Shown: one piece after another, positions 51,511-60,990 of the stretch
How the letters are laid out: the number at the start of each line of letters is the position of its first letter
How positions within the stretch are numbered: the stretch's first letter is position 1
Assembly: GCF_029714325.1 (NCBI RefSeq)
Contig: NZ_CP121666.1
Location: forward strand, 6,169,001 to 6,233,000
DNA: 64,000 nt
Reading direction: 5' to 3'
DNA from: Bradyrhizobium sp. CB1717
Lineage (GTDB): Bacteria > Pseudomonadota > Alphaproteobacteria > Rhizobiales > Xanthobacteraceae
The notes under the pieces: model-generated
The model's database searches: none
Told to the model about the DNA's origin: nothing
What the model saw: only the letters and a program-made list of their open reading frames with translations
Position numbers and translations under genes: made by a program

Positions 51511-52290
51511 TCAGGCGGGAGTGGCGGCGCCGACCTGCAGGTCAGCCCTCGCGGGGAGATCCGGTTTGCGGATCATCAAGATGATGTCGTCGTAATCGGA
51601 GCTCAGGCGGCCGAGAGACAGGACGTGAAGCGTCTTCTTGTAGGCTTCCACCAAGTTCTGTCTAAGGCTCTTGTTAGTCAGGGTGCCTGAATACCCATAT
51701 TCGGCGGCCAGGACCAGTCCGTTCTGTCCGCAGAAGGCCCGAATGCCTTCGCGCGACACCACCTTATCGTAGGTGACGCGGTAGGGGGCGTAGCCTGGCT
51801 TGCCGGCGTTCTTCGATCCGCGGATCAGACGATAGAAGAGCACGTGAAACCAGTGCGGCGTCATCCTGGAGGTGAAGCCGAATGCAGAATAGGGATCGGG
51901 GATCACGATGATGATCAGCCCGCCCGGTTTCACCCATCTGTTGAATTTCTCCAGGACCTGCTGCGCCCCCGACACGTGCTCCAGGACAAAGCAGTTGAAG
52001 ATCACGTCGAAGGTCCGCTCACCGAAATCAGCTGTGCGCAGATCCCCGAGGATCGCTTCGTGGAGGTCCTTCGTTTCGTCGCGCCGGATGCGAAGGGCTT
52101 CGGGGTCGAGGTCGATGCCGGTCAGCACATAGCCGCCATCGCCGATGTCGAGATCCCACTTCTGGCCGCAACCAGCTTCGAGGATCTCAAGAACCTTGCC
52201 GGGATCCTTGATCGAGCGAATCTCCCGGGACATCACCTGCACCGCGTGATCCCAACCGGTCGTCAGCGGAATTCGGCTTCGTGCTTTCAT
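51511..52290 (-). CDS. Class I SAM-dependent methyltransferase
   Basis: About 259 residues of the Methyltransf_11/25 type. Motif I is VLEILEAGCGQKWDLDI, strand beta-2 ends in LTGIDLDPEAL, motif II is FDVIFNCFVLEHVSG and motif III is WVKPGGLIIIVIPDP. I chose the ATG at 52290 because GGAG lies eight bases upstream; an in-frame ATG at 52347 would add 19 residues. The C-terminal half (HWFHVLFYRLIRGSKNAG) is of the kind seen in sugar or lipid-linked saccharide methyltransferases. It sits between transposon relics and the second asnB. Its substrate is unknown. Confidence 0.86.
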   Translation of the reverse strand: MKARSRIPLTTGWDHAVQVMSREIRSIKDPGKVLEILEAGCGQKWDLDIGDGGYVLTGIDLDPEALRIRRDETKDLHEAILGDLRTADFGERTFDVIFNCFVLEHVSGAQQVLEKFNRWVKPGGLIIIVIPDPYSAFGFTSRMTPHWFHVLFYRLIRGSKNAGKPGYAPYRVTYDKVVSREGIRAFCGQNGLVLAAEYGYSGTLTNKSLRQNLVEAYKKTLHVLSLGRLSSDYDDIILMIRKPDLPARADLQVGAATPA

Positions 52291-52975
52291 CGACTTAGCT
52301 CCATGCTTGCGGAAGATCTCGTGTGACCGAGAATTCGGCAAGATCATCGGGACAACGATAGTGACAGGAGCGCCTCAGGGTCGGTTTGTTGCATCTGTTT
52401 TCTATCTAAGCATTCCCTCGTCTCGAACGCTGGCTGGACCAGAACCGACACGAATCCCTCTCTCTGCCGCCAACAGGCCGGCTTGCGTCACTAGCGCTCG
52501 ACTTTCTTATTACAACCAGCCCAGTGGAGAGCGCACTATTGAGGACTACCCCCTAACCATGAGCAGCGCGAAATCACCGCGTCGCAACCGCTAAATTCTT
52601 GGCGCTGATCGATAAGCCCGGGAAACGGGTCGTGTCCTCAGTGATGGTCTAGCTCGGTATAGCAAAGCCGCTCGAGGGCGGGCCAGTCCCGCCCAACACA
52701 CATGATACTTAATTGCATGTGCAGCTGGCTTCACCTTCGGGTAGGAACTGGGGTCGCGGCAGACCGCGTCCTCGAGTCGAAAGAGCGGACGGGCGCGAGC
52801 CGGACTGTTGAGAAAACGGAGCTTTCGGTGGAGCTGCTGCTTGCTGCCAAGGTTCTAGTTGCCGCACTGCGGCGTCTCTTGCCAGAAGCGCTTGGCCTGG
52901 TGGGGGATCGTTTTGGCATCGGCTGCAGTCTCGACTAGTCACCGAGTCACCAGGTCGCGCTGAAAGGACTCCATC
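52291..52975. other. Gap without a supported gene before the second asnB
   Basis: About 685 bases. Frames in it show no family resemblance. It should hold outward promoters for the methyltransferase and the second asnB. AAAGGA seven bases before 52976 is the asnB ribosome-binding site. Confidence 0.35.
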
Positions 52976-54940
52976 GTGTGTGGCATTTGCGGGCAGTTTA
53001 ACTTCGGCAGCGGTGCGCCCGTCAGCGCTTCCACCATCGAAGCGATGATGGGCACCATCATCCACCGCGGCCCCGACGATGCCGGCCAGCATTTGGACGG
53101 GAATCTCGGCCTGGGTTTCCGCCGCCTGGCGATCATCGATCTGTCACCCGCCGGCCACCAACCGATGTTCGACCAAGCCCAGACGGTGTGGGTGGTCTTC
53201 AACGGGGAGATCTACAACTATCAGCAGCTCCGGCGGGAGTTGCAGGGGCACGGCCACGTGTTTCGTTCCAACTGCGACACCGAGGTGATCGTGCACGGCT
53301 ACAAGCAGTGGGGTGACGCCGTGCTGAACCGCTTCAACGGCATGTTCGGCCTCGCCATCTGGGACGTGAAAAAGCGCCGGCTGCTGTTGGCGCGCGATCC
53401 GATGGGCATCAAGCCGGTCTACTACGCAATCCACAACGGATCGCTGGCCTTTGGTTCGGAGATCCGGCCGGTCCGCATTGCTCTCGGCGAGCCGCCGGGC
53501 ATTGATCCCGAGGCCGTCGCTCTTTTTCTGCGCTATCGCTACACGCCCGCCCCGCGCACGATATTCAAGGGCATCCACAAGCTCGCCGCGGGTGAAAAAC
53601 TCGTTGCCGAAAACGGGCAGGTGCACGTCTCGCGCTACTACCAGTTCGCTCCGGTGCCATTCGCCCCGCAGCCCCGCCCGGAGGAGGCGGCGGAGAAATT
53701 GATCGAGCTCTACAAGGCGGCCATGAAGCGGCATCTCATCAGCGACGTTCCGCTCGGACTGCTGCTCAGCGGCGGCCTGGATTCGGGCCTGTTGCTCGCG
53801 CTGATGAGCTTCTATGGCCGCGACTGGCACACATTCAGCGTCGGGTATGGATCCTCGTTCGCCGATGATGAGCTCGAGGATGCCGCTAAAACGGCCCGGA
53901 CCTACGGGGCCAAGCACAATACGGTTCGCCTCACCCGGGAAACGTTTGAAGACGTCCTGCCCCGCGTCGTGAACGTCCTCGAAGAACCGGTCGCCTCGTC
54001 GTCGATCGTGCCGATGTACTTCGTCTGCCAGCGGGCCCGTGAAAACGTGAAGGTGGCGCTCATCGGCCAGGGGCCGGATGAGCTGTTCGGCGGATACACC
54101 CGACACCTTGGCGTGCACTATGGCGCCACCTGGCGCGCGCTGCCCGGCTGGTTGCAGACACCCAGTGCCGCACTCGCGCGCGCCCTCCCGCGGAACGATA
54201 CGGTCAAGCGTGGGCTTTACTCGCTGCACGAGCCCGACCGGCTTCGTCGTTTTCAGCAGGTATTCTCCCTCGTATCGGACAACGCGATGCAGGGGCTTTT
54301 TCGCCCCGAGCTGATCGCCGATGGCGAAGCCACCGTGGCCGCCCGCTGCTGGGAGGAATACCGGCCGGCCTTCGAGAACCTGGACGACCTGAACGCCTTT
54401 CAGTTACTCGAGCTGCGCTCGTCGCTACCGGACGAACTGCTCATGTATGGCGACAAGCTGTCCATGGCGCACGCCCTCGAGGTTCGCGTACCCTACCTCG
54501 ATCGCGAAGTGGCCGAGCACGTCCAGCAATTGGGCGCGTCCTTCAAGGTGCGTCATGGCGTTCGCAAGTGGCTTCATCGCGAAGTGAGCAAGCGGCTGTT
54601 GTCGTCGGAAATCGTCCATCGCAAGAAGCGCGGATTTGCAGTGAATGTGGTCGATGGGTGGCTCCGCCAATCCCTCGACGGACGGATCCGGCAATACCTG
54701 GCCGATCCGCAGTCACAGGTCTACCGGTTCTTGGAGCCGGCTGCGGTGCAATCCATGCTGCGTGACCACGCGGCGGGCCGGGCCGACCACCACAAGATAT
54801 TATTCAGTGTCGTCCTGCTGGAGCAATGGATCCGCATCGCCCGCGAACGCGACGTAAACATCCTCTGCATCAACAGGCGCAACGCCTTAAACGAGTCTCC
54901 AAGCGGGGTGGCAGCGAGTAGCTCCCCAGCGAGCACCTAG
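52976..54940 (+). CDS. asnB: AsnB-type glutamine-dependent amidotransferase (second copy)
   Basis: A 654-residue class II glutamine amidotransferase/asparagine synthetase starting with GTG, so that Cys2 (CGICGQFNFGSG) becomes the N-terminal nucleophile. The glutaminase domain has IIHRGPDDAGQH, GFRRLAIIDLSPAGHQP and FNGEIYNYQQLRRE. The synthetase domain has the P-loop LLLSGGLDSGLLLALM, GQGPDELFGGYTRH and LPDELLMYGDKLSMAHALEV. The ribosome-binding site AAGGA is seven bases upstream. It is clearly diverged from the first copy and has a different metal/ATP-loop context (GQGPDE against GDGGDE), so it is not a recent duplicate. The secreted beta-helix gene follows seven bases downstream. An amidotransferase role in surface sugar modification is likely but unproved. 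Confidence 0.9.
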   Translation: MCGICGQFNFGSGAPVSASTIEAMMGTIIHRGPDDAGQHLDGNLGLGFRRLAIIDLSPAGHQPMFDQAQTVWVVFNGEIYNYQQLRRELQGHGHVFRSNCDTEVIVHGYKQWGDAVLNRFNGMFGLAIWDVKKRRLLLARDPMGIKPVYYAIHNGSLAFGSEIRPVRIALGEPPGIDPEAVALFLRYRYTPAPRTIFKGIHKLAAGEKLVAENGQVHVSRYYQFAPVPFAPQPRPEEAAEKLIELYKAAMKRHLISDVPLGLLLSGGLDSGLLLALMSFYGRDWHTFSVGYGSSFADDELEDAAKTARTYGAKHNTVRLTRETFEDVLPRVVNVLEEPVASSSIVPMYFVCQRARENVKVALIGQGPDELFGGYTRHLGVHYGATWRALPGWLQTPSAALARALPRNDTVKRGLYSLHEPDRLRRFQQVFSLVSDNAMQGLFRPELIADGEATVAARCWEEYRPAFENLDDLNAFQLLELRSSLPDELLMYGDKLSMAHALEVRVPYLDREVAEHVQQLGASFKVRHGVRKWLHREVSKRLLSSEIVHRKKRGFAVNVVDGWLRQSLDGRIRQYLADPQSQVYRFLEPAAVQSMLRDHAAGRADHHKILFSVVLLEQWIRIARERDVNILCINRRNALNESPSGVAASSSPAST

Positions 54941-54947
54941 TAGACCC

Positions 54948-56576
54948 ATGCGCACGTCCAATTATCGGAACTTAATCACTCGCTTTCACTTGTTCGCGTC
55001 GGCCAACGTCGCCGCTGTCACGGGCTATTCGGACGTGGACTTTGTGGTCAGTAGGGGAGCGTGGCCTCCAGCGAACACGAAATGTACCCGCGGCGCGGGA
55101 CCGTTTGGACCGGTTGTTGGTTGGAAATCCCCTTCTATCACTCTGCTGCACTTGCTGTGGGCATGTGGTCAACGTGTCTTCTTGTTCCTAGCCATTTTGT
55201 TTTTGCCCTCAATGATTGCTTCGACCGCAGCGTTCGGTGTCACGTATTCTGTAAATCCCGGAGACAACATTTCGGCAAAACTAAGCGTACTAAAGCCCGG
55301 AGACACGCTCATTTTCAACGACGGCACCTATTACCAATTGTACATTAACCCAGCGAACGGCACGGCGCTGAAAGGAACCGCGACCGCTCCTATTGCTCTC
55401 AAAGCTGCCAACGACGGCAAAGCTGTTTTCGACTCTGGAGGCACTGCAGAGCCGATCTTTATTACCGGAAGTTCCTATTTGACTCTTCAAGGCTTTGTCG
55501 CGCGCAATTCCTCAGCCAGCGTGGTCCATGTTTATGGAGGAGGCCGCGGCGGGCAAAACAACGACCATATTACTCTGCGACGGATCACTGCTTACAATGC
55601 GGGCGCTGATAACCACCACGTCTTCAACATTGAGTACCCGCAAACCAACATTCTGGTCGAGGATTGCGCTGCTTGGGGAAGAGGCAGGTACAAGTTTGTC
55701 GCTTATCATTCCAGTTACGTCACGTTCAGACGAGATTGGGCTTTTTGGGAGGGAATCACTACCTTTGGCCCCGCCCCGCGCGCGCCCTTTGCCGTGTATG
55801 GCGCAAGCAATGTGAGCCTGGAGAATGTCATCGGCACCAACGCGATCCCCACTCAGGTTGACGACAATTACTACACATCGCTTTGGCACACCACCGATGA
55901 TGCCATCAATTATCCGGCCAACAACATGACCATTCTTGGGTCCATCTTTTACAATAACTGTGAAGGTCATTGGGAGAACGAGTCGGCTAGTGCTGGCACG
56001 TACATGAAGGACAATTACTTCTCCATTCCCGTCAACCCAGCATGCCCACAGTTTACGACGCGCCCCTACGGCGATGGCTTGACGTGGAATTACAATACCA
56101 ACACAGGGATCATCACCAACGCAGTATTTGTAAACAACAAAGTTGGGCTCAACCAATTTGGCGCGGTCGGCTCGCCCTTACTCAGCAACTCCGTCATGCT
56201 CAGCAACACAACCGCGGTCGTTTCAAGCGCCACCCATAGCTACGTCGATTTTTGGGGCAACGGTGATAATGGCATCGCCTTAAAGTCCGGTGATCAAACC
56301 ATCAACCCGGGCTACGACAGCAACACCTTCGGAACCGGCGCCTACTTTTTCGTGCCCGCGCGCTCACCCCTCAAGGGCGCAGGATCTGGAGGCTCGGACA
56401 TCGGTGCCAATATCATTCATCAATACGTCAATGGCACATTGACCCAAACGCCACTTTGGCCGTGGCCGATGGAGGGAAGGATCCTCGCTGAAAAGGGCAT
56501 CAGCGTGACTTACGCGAGCAATGGCGGTTTCTGGAATACCCTTAATGGCGTATACTCAACACGCGCGGATAAGTAG
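54948..56576 (+). CDS. Secreted right-handed beta-helix (pectate-lyase-like) protein
   Basis: 542 residues as given. A hydrophobic export segment lies at about residues 75-95 (VFLFLAILFLPSMIASTAAF). The first 65 residues are not conserved-looking, and the real start may be further downstream. The mature part begins VTYSVNPGDNISAKLSVLKP, GDTLIFNDGTYY, typical of right-handed parallel beta-helix proteins such as polysaccharide lyases and epimerases. Repeated coil-like rungs follow (SYLTLQGFVARNSSAS, DHITLRRITAYNAGADNHH, TNILVEDCAAWGRGRYKFVA). It lies seven bases after asnB on the same strand, so it is probably co-transcribed. It may trim, release or modify the polysaccharide in the periplasm or outside. 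I cannot name the catalytic residues. Confidence 0.75.
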   Translation: MRTSNYRNLITRFHLFASANVAAVTGYSDVDFVVSRGAWPPANTKCTRGAGPFGPVVGWKSPSITLLHLLWACGQRVFLFLAILFLPSMIASTAAFGVTYSVNPGDNISAKLSVLKPGDTLIFNDGTYYQLYINPANGTALKGTATAPIALKAANDGKAVFDSGGTAEPIFITGSSYLTLQGFVARNSSASVVHVYGGGRGGQNNDHITLRRITAYNAGADNHHVFNIEYPQTNILVEDCAAWGRGRYKFVAYHSSYVTFRRDWAFWEGITTFGPAPRAPFAVYGASNVSLENVIGTNAIPTQVDDNYYTSLWHTTDDAINYPANNMTILGSIFYNNCEGHWENESASAGTYMKDNYFSIPVNPACPQFTTRPYGDGLTWNYNTNTGIITNAVFVNNKVGLNQFGAVGSPLLSNSVMLSNTTAVVSSATHSYVDFWGNGDNGIALKSGDQTINPGYDSNTFGTGAYFFVPARSPLKGAGSGGSDIGANIIHQYVNGTLTQTPLWPWPMEGRILAEKGISVTYASNGGFWNTLNGVYSTRADK

Positions 56577-56853
56577 AAGCCCTCGTCCCGCTAAGCTTTG
56601 ACTTCTTCTCCCATGAGATTCCAAGAAGCTTCGAAGTTCCCACGGCGAGCCCCTGTGCGGCTGTTGTCGCCACTTTTCGCGTGGCGCCGCAAGGCGAAGG
56701 CCTCTGGGGTGGTCGTGCTGTTGGCAGCAGCCCGAGCAAGCCAGTCAAATTTGCGCGCTTTGAAGCGATGCGGAGCGACATGGTAGAAATTGTTTATCAG
56801 CGACAACGATCCTCATCCACGCGCCCCGCGCCAACCTCTCCCCTCCGGCAGCT

Positions 56854-57822
56854 TCAGGAGAGAACGTGCTCGTACAAAGATTGTATTCGCCTGCCGATCT
56901 TCGCGAGCGAAATTTCATCGACCGCGGCATAAGCGCCGGAAAGACGCTTTCCACGGACCAGTACCTTCGCGACAGCTTCCGCGATAAATGCCGGTTCGTC
57001 AGGCACGATGTAACATCCTTCGAACTCTCCAATTCGCTCGGCCACGTCGCCAACATCGACGGAAACAATCGGCAGATTGCAGGCAAGAGCTTCTTTGACA
57101 ATGTTCGGAGAACCCTCATGGGCGGATGTAAGCAGCAAACAATCGACGGCGTTCAGGAATCGCGCGACTTCCTGTTGAGGTCTCTTATCAAGAGTGACCA
57201 ATTTGGCAGATGGATTTGACTTTCGAACCAACTCAAAAGCGGCTTCGGCGAGCGGATATCTCTTATAACCCCCTGCTGAGGGCCTGCCTGCAAATAGAAC
57301 GTGCCGCTCGTCTTCCTTCAGACCCACTTCGCGCTTAGCGACCGTCCTGGGATAGAAGATATCAAGATCCACTCCATTGGAGATAATCGACGTTGTTTTG
57401 GCGCGGAGATACTTTGCAAGACCGGCACTCTTCGCAATATTGTGAGCCGTCGCGTACGACAATAAACGGGAGAATAGTCCGTGCAACACTCGATTGGAGG
57501 ATCGATACTCTCCCCACTCGCTGCAATCTCCATATACGTCGTTGCCCATAAAAGACACAACGAGTGGCAGGGCAGTAGCTAATCTGGCAGTCCAGCCTGA
57601 GTACATATAGTGCGCGTGAACGATATCGTACTCCCGCGAGCGCACAGCCTTCCGCACTTCAGCAATGCCCTTGATATATTTGCCAATGCCAGTGCCCTTG
57701 AGCAGGCAAACATCGACATCAATCCCAAGCTTCGCCAGCGACTCCACCTGAGTGCGGATGAAAACTCCCTCAGACGGATTCTGTTTAGTAGGGTATGCGC
57801 CCGTCACATGCAGAACCATCAT
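56854..57822 (-). CDS. GT4-family glycosyltransferase
   Basis: A 322-residue GT-B glycosyltransferase, a little short for GT4. The N-terminal domain starts MVLHVTGAYPTKQNPSEGVF and has YDIVHAHYMYSGW and VVSFMGNDVYGD. The C-terminal domain shows IISNGVDLDIFYP, HVLFAGRPSAGGYKRYPLAE, LLLTSAHEGSPNIVKEALAC and NLPIVSVDVGDVAERI, with the EX7E element in EGSPNIVKE. It is a cytoplasmic sugar transferase of the polysaccharide locus. The third GT4 gene lies upstream on the same strand, and the sequence is AT-richer than in the 11-kb adhesin region. Confidence 0.87.
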   Translation of the reverse strand: MMVLHVTGAYPTKQNPSEGVFIRTQVESLAKLGIDVDVCLLKGTGIGKYIKGIAEVRKAVRSREYDIVHAHYMYSGWTARLATALPLVVSFMGNDVYGDCSEWGEYRSSNRVLHGLFSRLLSYATAHNIAKSAGLAKYLRAKTTSIISNGVDLDIFYPRTVAKREVGLKEDERHVLFAGRPSAGGYKRYPLAEAAFELVRKSNPSAKLVTLDKRPQQEVARFLNAVDCLLLTSAHEGSPNIVKEALACNLPIVSVDVGDVAERIGEFEGCYIVPDEPAFIAEAVAKVLVRGKRLSGAYAAVDEISLAKIGRRIQSLYEHVLS

Positions 57823-58200
57823 CGCGGCTTGCTCCTTGTAGTCTCCAAATGGCGACCGCCTGATAATTCGCTATCAACCACGCCTCGAAGGAAAGAAGGC
57901 GAATTTCATCCGCATTATATATCTCGCCATTGTAACTCACGACCCACGCCAATCTGCCGACATCATGGGCTGCACTCCGGCCTTACCTACGTCAATTATG
58001 GCAAGTCGGCGGCGTGAAATCCCGACGCCAATCGCTGCATCAATCCACCCCCTCACCGTCTGGTCCGCGGATGCGCAATCGCATTCGCAATGTCACGCGC
58101 CGAACACTCCTGCAATCCCGCACATAGCGACCAATAACCTTTCAGCAGCCTCCGAATATGACCGTTCGATCAACTTGAGGCCCCATCTCGCAATCAAACT
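57823..58200. other. Gap between two glycosyltransferase genes
   Basis: About 380 bases with no supported frame. Both neighbours read leftward, so it may contain a separate promoter for the downstream transferase, or mark a recombination join. Confidence 0.35.
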
Positions 58201-59340
58201 TCAAAGCGCTCTATTCCCACTTGCCAATCGCCGAAAGAGTTCTACGTGCTTCTGCACCATTTGCTCAATCCCGAACTTCTGCTCCACGAGCGCCCGTCCT
58301 GCCCGACCGAACGCGCTTCCAACGTCAGGACGGTCGACAATTTCCCTTATCCGCAACGCCAGTGCATTTTCATCTCCGAATGGAATTAGGAATCCATTCT
58401 CCCCGTCCTTGACGATTTCGCGATTGCCAGCTGCGTCTGTGGCTATGACCGGCTTTTCCAGCGCCATGTACTCCAGAATTGCATTAGCTATTCCCTCTCC
58501 GTGGTATCTTGTGTCCGTTACCAAGACTCCGACGGAAAACGTTTTGACGATTTCTTCGACCCGTTTGCTGACTCCTAGAATGCGTATATTCGCCTGACTG
58601 TCGCTCTTCAGACGCTCCCTGAAGCTTTCCAGATCCGGTCCCTCACCGACAGCAACGAATGTAATGTCCTTCCGCTCGCTGCACAGCAATTTTGCCGCTT
58701 TAAAGAACGTACTGTAATCCTTCTGTCGATGGAATCTCGCGATCATACCGACCACATGGCTGGTTCTTATCTCCAACGAACGCTTGACTGCGTTGACGTC
58801 AGGAAGATCGCTTATTCTGTTAAAATTGAAACCGTTGTGTATGCAAAGACCTTTTTGTCCATCAACTCTAAAGGCTCTAAGTCCCGCCAATGAGTTCGCC
58901 AAGATTACCGTTGAAAATGGAGCTGTCAGAAGTAAACGTCGGTACGCTTGATCTTTCAAATTCAAAACGAGCGGTGCGTATCGTATCATCCCATTGATCA
59001 AAGCCGATCCGAATAACAACGCAATTGGTGACGCATACACCGAGCACATCGACTCCCAGGAGTATATTATATTCGGCCGGTAGCGTTTCGCCACGCCATA
59101 CAGCTTTTCGAAAATACGGAAATCCCATTTTCGGCTTCTTCTGAAGATGTGTATCTTTATTCCCAGTGTCCCAACCTCATCGTAGTGGATGGTATCTGAA
59201 AGAACGACCAGCTCGTTAACGAACCCATCTATTTTGTTGAACCCGCGCAACAATTCAATCAGTTGTCGCTCCTTCCCCCCGGAGCCCAACGTGTCGGTTA
59301 TATGCAGGACCCTGATCGCAGGCCTTGACGAATTCAGCAT
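58201..59340 (-). CDS. GT4-family glycosyltransferase
   Basis: A 379-residue GT-B enzyme. It starts IRVLHITDTLGSGGKERQLI, a classical GT4 N-terminus. The C-terminal domain shows VVGMIARFHRQKDYSTFFKA, VGEGPDLESFRERL, GVLVTDTRYHGEGIANAILE, YMALEKPVIATDAAGNREIV and the tail LVEQKFGIEQMVQ. The EX7E motif is EGIANAILE. A cytoplasmic enzyme for repeat-unit assembly. It lies 46 bases after the shortened N-acetyltransferase gene on the same strand, at the downstream end of the nucleotide-sugar genes. Sugar specificity is unknown. Confidence 0.88.
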   Translation of the reverse strand: MLNSSRPAIRVLHITDTLGSGGKERQLIELLRGFNKIDGFVNELVVLSDTIHYDEVGTLGIKIHIFRRSRKWDFRIFEKLYGVAKRYRPNIIYSWESMCSVYASPIALLFGSALINGMIRYAPLVLNLKDQAYRRLLLTAPFSTVILANSLAGLRAFRVDGQKGLCIHNGFNFNRISDLPDVNAVKRSLEIRTSHVVGMIARFHRQKDYSTFFKAAKLLCSERKDITFVAVGEGPDLESFRERLKSDSQANIRILGVSKRVEEIVKTFSVGVLVTDTRYHGEGIANAILEYMALEKPVIATDAAGNREIVKDGENGFLIPFGDENALALRIREIVDRPDVGSAFGRAGRALVEQKFGIEQMVQKHVELFRRLASGNRAL

Positions 59341-59386
59341 TCCATCACCCGACCGTTATCACCGCAGTCCCAGCGCTCAACCAAAA

Positions 59387-59776
59387 TTAGGATCTTGATA
59401 CATGTTGGTGACGCCGAGGATCCACACGATTGTGTTCGCTCCACACTTGGTAGGAACCATCGAGCGAGACGTCATAGAAAATCACCGCGTGCGGCCCGAT
59501 AGAACAGTCGGCGCCGATATCGACCCACGCCTCGAAACGCGGCGCGAGCGACAACGCGCCGGCTCCCTTGGCCGCCTTGCCGATATAGGCTCCCGGAAAG
59601 ATTTCGACGTTGTCCCCGACTCTTGCGCCGCTCTCGATCACGACATGCGGGTGAATGACCACGCGGTTGGCAATCGTAACATCAGGCCGCACGACGGCGA
59701 ACTCGGCGATCGCCACGTCCGCACCGATCGCCTCGGTCTCGACCTCCGCCCATGCGCTAATTCGAATCATCGCCAC
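59387..59776 (-). CDS. Shortened WbpD/WlbB-like hexapeptide N-acetyltransferase
   Basis: 129 residues with left-handed beta-helix repeats (AEVETEAIGADVAIAEFAVV, RPDVTIANRVVIHPHVVIES, VGDNVEIFPGAYIG, DIGADCSIGPHAVIFYDVS). WbpD/WlbB enzymes acetylate a 3-amino group on UDP-linked uronic acids and are about 190 residues. Here the repeat pattern stops after FYDVSLDG, and the last 20 residues are unrelated to the fold. The active-site region and the C-terminal coils that normally follow are missing, so it may be inactive. Its start overlaps the DegT aminotransferase end by ten bases, as in an intact wbp-type operon. It could also be a short paralogue, but truncation by rearrangement seems likelier. 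Confidence 0.65.
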   Translation of the reverse strand: MAMIRISAWAEVETEAIGADVAIAEFAVVRPDVTIANRVVIHPHVVIESGARVGDNVEIFPGAYIGKAAKGAGALSLAPRFEAWVDIGADCSIGPHAVIFYDVSLDGSYQVWSEHNRVDPRRHQHVSRS

Positions 59777-60948
59777 GCGCTCCCGCCATCCGCGCGAAGC
59801 GCGGCGGGCGAAAACATTGACTTCGGCTGCAATTTCTCGTGACTGTCCCGCTCAGCCGCAGCGCGTGCAATCGCGGCGATGCGGAGCACCTGGTCGCGTG
59901 TGAGCTCCGGGAACATGGGCAGGGACAATGATCGCGCGGCCAACGTTTCGCAGCACGGCAAGTCGCCCTGCCTGTAACCGAGATGGACGAGAGCAGGCTG
60001 CAGGTGGAGGGGCAACGGATAGTGGATCCCGGTCGCCACGCCGGCCTCTTCGAGCTCATTCCGCATTGCGTCACGGTCGTTCGTGTCGATCACATACAAG
60101 TGGTAGACGTGCGTCGACCCCTTTCGAACGAACGGCGTCTTGATCCCCGACTCCGCCAACTCCGCGGCGTACCACTCCGCGGCGCGCCGCCGATTGGTGT
60201 TCCATTCATCCAGGCGCCGGAGCTTGATCTGCAGGACCGCCGCCTGGAGAGCGTCGAGCCGGCTGTTGAACCCGACCTCGGCGTGGCTGTAATGGGTGGT
60301 TCGACCGTGGTCGCGCAGTCGTTCGATCCGCTCGGCGATCGCGGCACTGTTGGTGGTGACCGCTCCGCCGTCGCCATAAGCCCCAAGGTTCTTCGCCGGA
60401 TAAAACGAGAAACATGCGATATCGCCGAGCGCGCCGGTTCGGACCCCCTGATATTCCGCCCCGTGCGCCTGGGCCGCGTCTTCTAGTACATAGAGTCCGC
60501 GCCGCCGTGCGATGTCATTGATTGGACCCATGTCAGCCGGCTGCCCGAAGAGGTGGACTGCGATGATCGCTCTTGTACGATCCGTCAAGGCGCGCTCGAT
60601 CATTTTGGGATCGATCGTGTAAGTGTCCGGATCGATATCGACCAACACGGGCCGCGCTCCCGTCGCCAAGATCGCGGCAGCGGTGGCAATGAAGGTGTGG
60701 GCGGTTGTAATCACGTCGTCACCGTGACCAATACCCAAGGCCCGCAGCGCCAGATGAATCGCGTCCGTTCCGTTCGCCACACCGCGCGCATGGCGCACCT
60801 GGCAATACGCGGCGAAATCTCTTTCGAACGAGGCAAGCGCCTCGCCGCCTATGTACTGCGCGGAGTCGAGAACGCCCCGAATTGCTTCGGCCACCTCATC
60901 TTTCAGCGTCTCATATTGCGCTTTGAGATCGACAAACGGAATGTGCAT
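59767..60948 (-). CDS. DegT/DnrJ/EryC1/StrS-family sugar aminotransferase
   Basis: A 393-residue PLP-dependent aminotransferase that forms amino sugars from keto nucleotide sugars. It starts MHIPFVDLKAQYETLKDEV, with GAGG eight bases upstream. Family features are VANGTDAIHLALRALGIG, TAHTFIATAAAILATGARPV, VLEDAAQAHGAEYQG, the Schiff-base Lys in FSFYPAKNLGAYGDGG, and GFNSRLDALQAAVLQIKLRR. Its neighbours, an oxidoreductase and an N-acetyltransferase, match the WbpB-WbpE-WbpD (WlbA-WlbC-WlbB) steps. A 3-keto-uronic acid substrate is therefore the best guess. Confidence 0.9.
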   Translation of the reverse strand: MHIPFVDLKAQYETLKDEVAEAIRGVLDSAQYIGGEALASFERDFAAYCQVRHARGVANGTDAIHLALRALGIGHGDDVITTAHTFIATAAAILATGARPVLVDIDPDTYTIDPKMIERALTDRTRAIIAVHLFGQPADMGPINDIARRRGLYVLEDAAQAHGAEYQGVRTGALGDIACFSFYPAKNLGAYGDGGAVTTNSAAIAERIERLRDHGRTTHYSHAEVGFNSRLDALQAAVLQIKLRRLDEWNTNRRRAAEWYAAELAESGIKTPFVRKGSTHVYHLYVIDTNDRDAMRNELEEAGVATGIHYPLPLHLQPALVHLGYRQGDLPCCETLAARSLSLPMFPELTRDQVLRIAAIARAAAERDSHEKLQPKSMFSPAALRADGGSAWR

Positions 60949-60990
60949 TTTGCGAACCTCACGAGAATCCGTCTTTGCTTCTTGAGAACG

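Noticed and set aside
53144..54229. A 361-codon leftward frame
   Set aside because: It is antisense to the second asnB, and its product is typical antisense composition.
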